Source: Aaosphaeria pasadenensis (Eukaryota > Ascomycota > Dothideomycetes > Pleosporales). From it: DNA of 64,000 bases. Location of the stretch: the NCBI GenBank assembly GCA_022813625.1, contig JAKLMB010000003.1:1116001-1180000 (forward strand), written 5' to 3'. This document shows, one piece after another, positions 57,614-64,000 of this stretch; position 1 is the stretch's first letter, and every line of letters begins with the position of its first letter. The notes beneath the pieces are model-generated. The model was not told the origin of the DNA. It did not search any database and saw only the letters and a program-made list of their open reading frames with translations. Both the position numbers and the translations under genes were made by a program.

Positions 57614-58822
57614 ATGCTGCGCACCTTTAGGAGGGCCTTGGAAGCTGAGCATACATTTAAGGTTATCGATCGGTACTTCTATGCTCTTCAAGCCAATGGA
57701 TCCATTGGATCTGTGGTGGCAATGAAATGGAAAGAACATCAGCGTGGCGACCCCGTCATTGGACTGCTTATACATCATGCGAACGACCCCCTCAGCGTAT
57801 GATGACGCGATTGGCAGGCGATATGCTCTTAAAGAAAGCGGGAGGCTATATAGATTCAACCAGTGGGACCCCGAGTTATAGAATTGGTGAATTGGGCAGG
57901 CATTCGGGTGGCAGATGGACCTGACTATTGGGAGGTCAGAAAACTCGAACCACGGGCCGTCAGCAGTCCCATGACCTGCCCTTCGAAAGCTGGAAGACTG
58001 CGAGGGAGCATCACTCGAAATTGGCAAGATCTCAGGCTTAAGATACGCGGTATAGGGGACCCCAGGTCGAATGGAATGGTCCTTGCTTGGACGCTAAGAT
58101 TGAGGAGCGATATGACGAACGGTTATCGGCAGAAAGTCCTCTCGAACTACAGGGAAGGACACCTTTCACATAATTTCGGCCACTGTCTTTCTCTGGATTC
58201 GCGTTACTCCCGCTGATCTCGTGTTTGTCTCACGATTGTGGCTCGTAGCACGCGTCGCTTGGGTCGTCAGGGTTAAGGCCTTGCTGCTCCAGCTGAGACG
58301 AGATAGACGAGCAAACACGACGTGTAGACCGTGCAGACAAGGGACCAGAGTCATGTCTCGAGTCATTATACGGGTGCTTCCAGACACGTTCATCCTTTCC
58401 TATCGCAGGACACCTTTGGCCGAGACGCGTTGTGGTAGGAGCCTGGGAGGGCCTTCGTAGGGCTGTTAGTCCAACAGGATGATGCCTTAGCGTGTCAGGA
58501 AACGCTGGCAAACCGAACAGTGGTTCAGTGGATCCCTTCCTGCCTGGCCCACCAGGGTCTCCCGACATACTCAATTTCAACGTCAACTCATCCCTAGGGC
58601 TCTGGTCAACTTTACTTCGACGACATCACATCATATCCTACCATCTCACACATCCAAAGCAGCACCGTCAAAGACAGTAAAGGGATAGATCATGTTCGCA
58701 TTGTTGTTCCTCTTAATCGAAGCCATACCGTACTCCCAACGCCCTCTCAAACTGTTCCTACACAGGAAGGATTCATCCACGGTCTAGGTCCGTTACCCGT
58801 AACGCCCCAGCAGCAACGATAG
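57614..58822 (+). pseudogene. Decayed protein-coding region
   Basis: Coding-like stretches on the plus strand lie in different frames and are broken by stops. They include a stretch from 57614 to about 57800, one near 57863-57965, another near 57961-58172 in a second frame (with a TAA in the middle), and one from 58328 to 58819. The last is open in one frame apart from TAG codons at 58436 and 58595, and ends with a clean stop at 58820-58822. Composition in these stretches is protein-like and the breaks do not fit splice sites well. I read it as one degraded gene; an unrecognised multi-exon gene is the alternative. The family is not identified. Confidence 0.4.
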
Positions 58823-59444
58823 CTCTTGAAGGATGCCCTAAGTACACGTTTGACCCGATAGGAATGCATTCCCACTCCGTACGCCCGCCATGCCCCCTCT
58901 TAGCAATTTAGATTGGCCGTTACATTGTATTTTATCCAGCTTTTCCCCGAGACAAGTCGTTGAAGACGAAAAAGAAGCGACATAAAGAAAGAGTCATGAC
59001 AAGAGTCGGTCCATATTGGATCAAGGCATGGTCCATAGGATACACCAATCCAGAGAGTTACATACTGAGTCGCTCGATCCAACGCCCAGGAACCGGGATA
59101 GGATGCATCCAATGAGGCATAGAAAAGGCAGGTATCTTCCAAGGGGACGATGACCCATAGCGGCCCTTGGAACATTTCTATGCTTCGATGGGTTGTACCT
59201 TGACGCAATTTCGAAACCATGATCTGGATCTGGATGAACCTCTCCGAACCAACCCCCGATGACAAACCCAAGGAAATCCAACAACTGGCGAAGGACGAAA
59301 GAGATACGTTACTGAATAAGGTTCAGAGGTGGGCTTATTGCCGTGGCAGATGTGGATTCTGCCGCCTGTGTATCCAAGGATGGCTTGATCGGCGCCTTCG
59401 ATCTCCCTGGGTGTCAGCCGGCACCTCCGTCCATCGAGTTGACA
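58823..59444. other. Intergenic region
   Basis: About 0.6 kb between the decayed region and the C2H2 gene. A plus-strand open frame starting near 59219 overlaps the C2H2 exon and is judged a shadow. No gene is supported. Confidence 0.45.
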
Positions 59445-60670
59445 TTACTTTCGAGGCTTCGACGGAGATGCGAGGTGGGGATGGTGCTTTCGGTAGTGCT
59501 TCAGGCGTGCATCGGACCTTTTATAACATCTCCCACAGCCCGCTTCACAAAATAGTCCTTCGTTATCGTGATGCGAGCGCATATGACGAGCGTGACTGCC
59601 GCGCCGATATCCTTTGGTGAAGGTAGTTGTGCATCCATCGATACCGCAAACGATGACTTCATCCTGCACGGATCTGGAGGCAAGTGGAGAGGCTGTTGCC
59701 GCACGGGATCCCATCCCATGGCCGGTTGGTGATCGTATCCTGCGTCCACGGTTCCTAGCATGCTGTTAGAAGAGCTCTAATCGGTGGAGTCTCACGCAAC
59801 TTACCTCACAGGTAGTGACGGGTTCGAGTATCGCCTTTGAGAACTCATGCTATTCGACGACGCTCCACTCAATTGACTCTGGGGAACCGAAGCCTGAGGT
59901 GCCCCATCATGGACAGGCAAATGAAGATACTGCGTACTGTCAAGAATCCGAGGACCCGAAGCATGTCCACCAAAGTAGCCTAGCCTAGTAGCCGCTGGGC
60001 TATCGCCCCTCTCGTTCCAAGTCGATGGAGACGAGATGTTCGTACTGAGTGCTGATCCGGGTCCAACACTAGACGCCCCGGTATCCTCTGCCTGGAGCGA
60101 GCTGGGGTCGTAGACAAGGAAGCTATTAGGATCATGACCTGGACCCCATTCAGGTAGGACCGGGTGGATCTCATGATGATCATGGCTGGATGATTGCAAC
60201 CTAGAGGGATCAGTTGCCAGGCCGTATCCATCCCGGGCATCGTTGGCTCCTTGCACACGATTTGGACCTCCCCACTCATGGTACACCTGAGTTAACCAAC
60301 GCGGCACTGGTGACATTGCTGAGGGTAGTCTAAACTGTCCCTGGGGCGGGGGATCGGGCGCGCGTATCACCATGTTTGCGTGACTCGATGTGTACCCTTG
60401 GTTGCCGCCATAGGTCGTTGGCAGTATGGAGGGGGGTTGGCTCTGAGCAAGGGCAGCTACAGAACTAGTACGAACAGGCACCCCACTCGATGTTGTGATG
60501 TGCTGTGGTTGCATTGGTGCTTGCTGCCGCCGTACGTTTGGCATGTCTCGACCTCGGGTGGAGTTCATGTTGGCTGCGCTGGAAAAGAGTTGTTCTGGGA
60601 GGTCATCAGAAGTTCTCCTCCAGTTTGTCGACTCATCAAGCTTAAACTGATCCATCGTTATCCTGTTCAT
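59445..60670 (-). CDS. C2H2 zinc-finger protein
   Basis: Two exons (minus), about 392 residues. Exon 1 runs from ATG 60670 to 59810 or 59805; exon 2 from 59762 or 59754 to 59445. The N-terminal ~290 residues are low-complexity, rich in Ser, Pro, Gln, Asn and Gly. The C-terminus has two C2H2-type fingers: CGIDGCTTTF...HARHMRSHH, and FCEAGCGRCYKRSDARLKHYRKHH. The frame is open for ~45 further codons upstream of 60670 without an ATG, and TTTACAG|CC there could be an acceptor for an earlier exon, so the true start is uncertain. A DNA-binding regulator is the likely role; the target is unknown. Two donor/acceptor pairs both keep the frame. Confidence 0.72.
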
Positions 60671-63600
60671 CGATGCTTTGGAAGTGTCGAGGATATAAGG
60701 GGGGAGTTGAATCAACCAGGCTGTAAATTGAGCGGTATGTGTGCTGTCAAAATCGACGTGGGTCGAAGCGCGATGACGATCGGGTCGAGTACTATCAACT
60801 CAGCAGACACTGCCTTGACCACTAAAATAATGTGTACAGCAACGAAAAGAATCTAAGAGAAGGTATGCAAGGGCACCGATGACTCTTCGTTGGAATATAG
60901 CCGTTGACGGTTGAGAAGTGGGACGGAACGAGACGCCTCACTCTCACGGCACCTAGACTTACGTATCCTGCCCCAATCCGACGAGAAGATCCCAAGGGCT
61001 TCGATGAGACTTGTGTGTGTTTGCTAGTCATAGGCTTCTTTACTCTCCGTTAATACAGGGGATACCTAGCCAGACCAGCATGGTGCAAGGCTCCTCTCAG
61101 CTTTCTTTCCCTTCTTCGGCGGTGGAAGAAGGAGACACAGCCCCCGGCACGAACATCGTCGGTTTCCCTGGATCGTATACCGCCTTGTACAATCGAGAGC
61201 GACGGATCGCCTCAAAGACAAGAGTGGCATCAACTTATCATCTAACACGAGGCGAGCGTTCTGTGGGCTTGGTTACCTCGATGACTGTAGAGATTATTGC
61301 CAGCATGGAACAGGACAATCAGCTCGGGCAGGCTGGAATACGCAGTCGGGGATAGGCGCAAGAGTTGACAACAAACAACAATGTGGGGCGGTGCTTTATA
61401 CTTTTAAGGAGACGTCAGATGCTTCTCTTGGAGAGACCGACAAGAAAATTTGTCTCTGTGTTAGGCAGACAGCTCGCGCCGGTCCCTATCGCTGATGAAT
61501 TTCCGCGAGTGGTGAGATCTAATAGTGGCAGGACTGGGTGTGAGCGACTCTGGTGCGGCTCTTTCTGTGCACATATAGGAATCGATTCTCGACTAGAGCT
61601 TAACTACTCTTGCAGTGCCGGAATATTCAAAGCCGAAGACTCCACTGACCTCCTAACTGATAGACGCCTTGCAGAAATATTGGCTGCATATAGTGAGCGT
61701 GAGGAGCGGCGACTGCAGGCGTGTTCAGGCGTGGGAAGGGGGGCACACCCTTCACACTTAACATGCGGTCTTTTTTTTGGAGGCTCTGCTGTTGCTGCGC
61801 TCCAGTACTTCACAACTAAACCCTTCGCCCCCAAGCACACGTTCAGAGCGATATCTCTTACGATTGCTCGAACCCCAGTCCGACGCTGTCTTAGTGGCGG
61901 GTTCATTAGAGAAAAAGCAGGCTGTGGCACCATGCGAACGGGAAAACAGTGTGGACTGGCTATTCCTTACAGGCCATGCATGCTTCTGCACTTCTAGTGA
62001 TGAGCTGAAAGCATCCACTAAATCAAGAAATTTGGCAATGTGTATTGATGAATCATCCCGTCGGGATGATCCTTCCAAGAGTACGCGGTCACCAGTGCTG
62101 TAGAGAAAGATGACGCTGCTTAGGCCTACGCAGAGCCGCAATCCCATTCTCTCCGATCAACGTGCAAGCTCCCTTTAGGCCAACCAACCAGACTTCTACT
62201 GTATCATTGATACTCATATCTCTCTTTACTCAATAACTAATGCTAGGACCTAACATTCACTGTCCTTGGGTACTTAATAGTCGCTTGATTCTATCTATCC
62301 GAGGAAGGTGGGCCACGGGAGGTGGCTACAAAATCCTGCGTAAAACCAAATGCAACCTCAAGCTGTGGCTGCCAGGGTGCGCGAGTCGACGAGTGAACGG
62401 GATCTGCAAACTGTCGGCATAATGCCCCGTCTTTGCTAGATGAAGCACATGAACTCAGCTAAACTTTGCGCCTTCCACGAATGCGTTACGCATGTTCGCA
62501 TCGCTTAGGACACCAGGGATAGTCACTAGTTATCTTATCAGCTTTGAGAGGTTGCGCAATATCTTGTATACGGATGCGCAAAATGGGATGATGTGCATCA
62601 ACAAAGTGATGGCCTTCGGCGCCATGTGTTTGCATCAAGCCGTCGACGCAAGCGCCACCTATAAACTTGAGCGGCACGAACCTAGTCTGCCAGTCCCATT
62701 GAGGACATTCTCGCGTTCTACCCCGCTTCAAATGCACTTGAGTTGTTGGTTACCATCCTTACAAAAGCAAAGTAGGCTGCCGATGGATGGTTGCGTTCTC
62801 AATCCGTGGCACGCAGTCTTGGATTCGCGGGGCGAACGCATTGTCTAGACGCGAGGCTGCCCCAAAATGGCAATTACACCGTATTATCCATAGTGAATGT
62901 CGACTTTCAACCGCAGAGCCGCATCGCATTGAGCATCGAACAAGGACATTGGCGAACGATGTCCGCACAATTGGGCAACGACAGCTTCACATGAACCGTT
63001 TGCAGTGCGCGGTTGGCCCGCTTCGCAATTACGAGTATCTACTTGCATTCCTCTGACATGGGGTATGCCGCCGCCCCGGGACTCGGCTCGCTATCGTATC
63101 CGCAACTTGGTTTAGCTGCCGTACTTGACGGGATAGAAAACGGCAAAGATAGACACCATGTGGTGGCTCATTCTGTGGTCCTTCAATTTTTTGTCACGCG
63201 CATAAGTGCAAATATGCAATCGAGTGCAGTTCGCTTGAAATCCACGAGTAGGAACGGGCGTGGGAACGGCCGACCAGATCTAATCAATCTCGCGCGTGTG
63301 GAAGGCATTACTGCTGGACAATGGTTTGGTAGAATTAGGCATCCCGTAGACCCTACACAACGGGATCTGTTCGGCTGTTTCTTGATCGGGTGACCAGTTG
63401 ATTGTAAGTATGTTCCCAAATGTATGTATATGTATGTATGGTGCTATTGTTATCCTAGACTAGCGATACGTACTTCCTTTTTAGTCCATTGTCCACATAC
63501 AACCTCTTCCAGGATTCGATCATATAGCCATCTTAATGGTGCAATATGATCAATGGCTATCTTTCCGCTAATTCAACAACTTGTGCGTTGGCTTGTTGAA

Positions 63601-63712
63601 GGAATCGAAAGGACTAGATTGGCTTGAGCTGTTCTGGGTGGGAGTGAGAAGCGGACAACGCGCAGATCGCGGCAACATTGCCGACCTCACTGAAGCTGAA
63701 TGAAACAATACG
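60671..63712. other. Gene-poor region of diffuse coding potential
   Basis: About 3 kb. Open frames of 90-210 codons exist on the plus strand (61081-61355, 61365-61997, 61777-62103 and 63013-63393), but they overlap in competing frames, lack splice support, and show no family I recognise. They could be lineage-specific genes or decayed fragments. None is called. Confidence 0.4.
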
Positions 63713-64000
63713 CTAGGTTCTAAGAGGTGAGTAACTATGATTATGGAGAACATTGTCCATGAATTGGTAGGCGGGCCATAAAATTTGACAGTTGTGTGTG
63801 ATATCTACTAAGTCGCGTCTCGACATAGTCATAGGATGTCCTTCGCCTATCGAGAGAGTCAATCTCCACTCGTCTTGATAACACCAAAGAATACTCTGTG
63901 CACGTCGCAGAAGTGCAGAGCGCTTCGTTTTTGCTTCTACCTGTATATACTCAAACAATTGCAGGTCCGTAGAATGTACCGACATCGCGATCACCGGGTC
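63713..64000 (-). CDS. Partial hypothetical protein at the right edge
   Basis: The minus-strand frame is open to the window end and closes with TAG at 63713-63715, giving the last ~95 residues of a protein. Composition is clearly protein-like, with a charged helical stretch (VEAKTKRSALLRRAQSILW) and an aromatic end (WPAYQFMDNVLHNHSY). The 5' part lies outside the window. No domain is recognised and the family is unknown. Confidence 0.5.
   Translation of the reverse strand, partial: DPVIAMSVHSTDLQLFEYIQVEAKTKRSALLRRAQSILWCYQDEWRLTLSIGEGHPMTMSRRDLVDITHNCQILWPAYQFMDNVLHNHSYSPLRT

Noticed and set aside
59219..59620. 133-codon plus-strand frame with a Cys-rich stretch
   Set aside because: Its second half is antisense to the C2H2 fingers; no start context or splice support.

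Overview
This window is nuclear DNA of a filamentous ascomycete (Pezizomycotina). Nearly every gene is interrupted by introns of about 47-110 bases with GTAAGT/GTATGT-type donors, CTGAC/CTGAT-like branch points and (C/T)AG acceptors. The families are also fungal: a Zn(II)2Cys6 regulator, an AzgA purine permease, a CYP504-type P450, a GPI-anchored copper SOD and a HEI10-type RING protein. A dothideomycete would fit the gene style, but I cannot fix the class from sequence alone. No tRNA, rRNA, CRISPR array or intact transposon was seen.

Layout. 0.6-4.6 kb: a CorA-like channel and an intronless RtcB-like RNA ligase. 7.5-8.4 kb: a GPI-anchored Cu-only superoxide dismutase. 9.1-15.7 kb: an aromatic catabolism group of homogentisate dioxygenase (minus), fumarylacetoacetase (plus) and a CYP504-like P450 (plus). 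16.6-25.2 kb: housekeeping genes for LEO1, a MOB2-like kinase activator, ARF1 and a CUS2/Tat-SF1 splicing factor. 26.1-30.6 kb: a TLC-domain membrane protein, a secreted protein and a small zinc-cluster regulator. 34.2-36.4 kb: an AzgA-type purine permease with nine exons. 38.6-42.4 kb: a disordered, methyltransferase-like protein and an AhpC/TSA-like thioredoxin-fold protein. 42.9-55.9 kb: a dense block with a TBC RabGAP, a Spartan-like protease, mitoribosomal uL23m, an uncharacterised 647-residue protein, prefoldin subunit 5, a JmjC/cupin protein and a HEI10-like RING protein. 55.9-64 kb: gene-poor, with a foldback element, a decayed coding region, one C2H2 zinc-finger gene and one partial gene at the right edge.

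How genes work together. The clearest pathway is phenylacetate/tyrosine breakdown. The P450 is placed to make homogentisate-type ring-cleavage substrates, homogentisate dioxygenase opens the ring, and fumarylacetoacetase splits fumarylacetoacetate into fumarate and acetoacetate. Maleylacetoacetate isomerase, the step between, is not here. The remaining genes look like ordinary neighbours without a shared pathway.

Exon boundaries were set by hand from splice consensus, reading frame and protein continuity. Several start codons were moved to the first ATG in frame.
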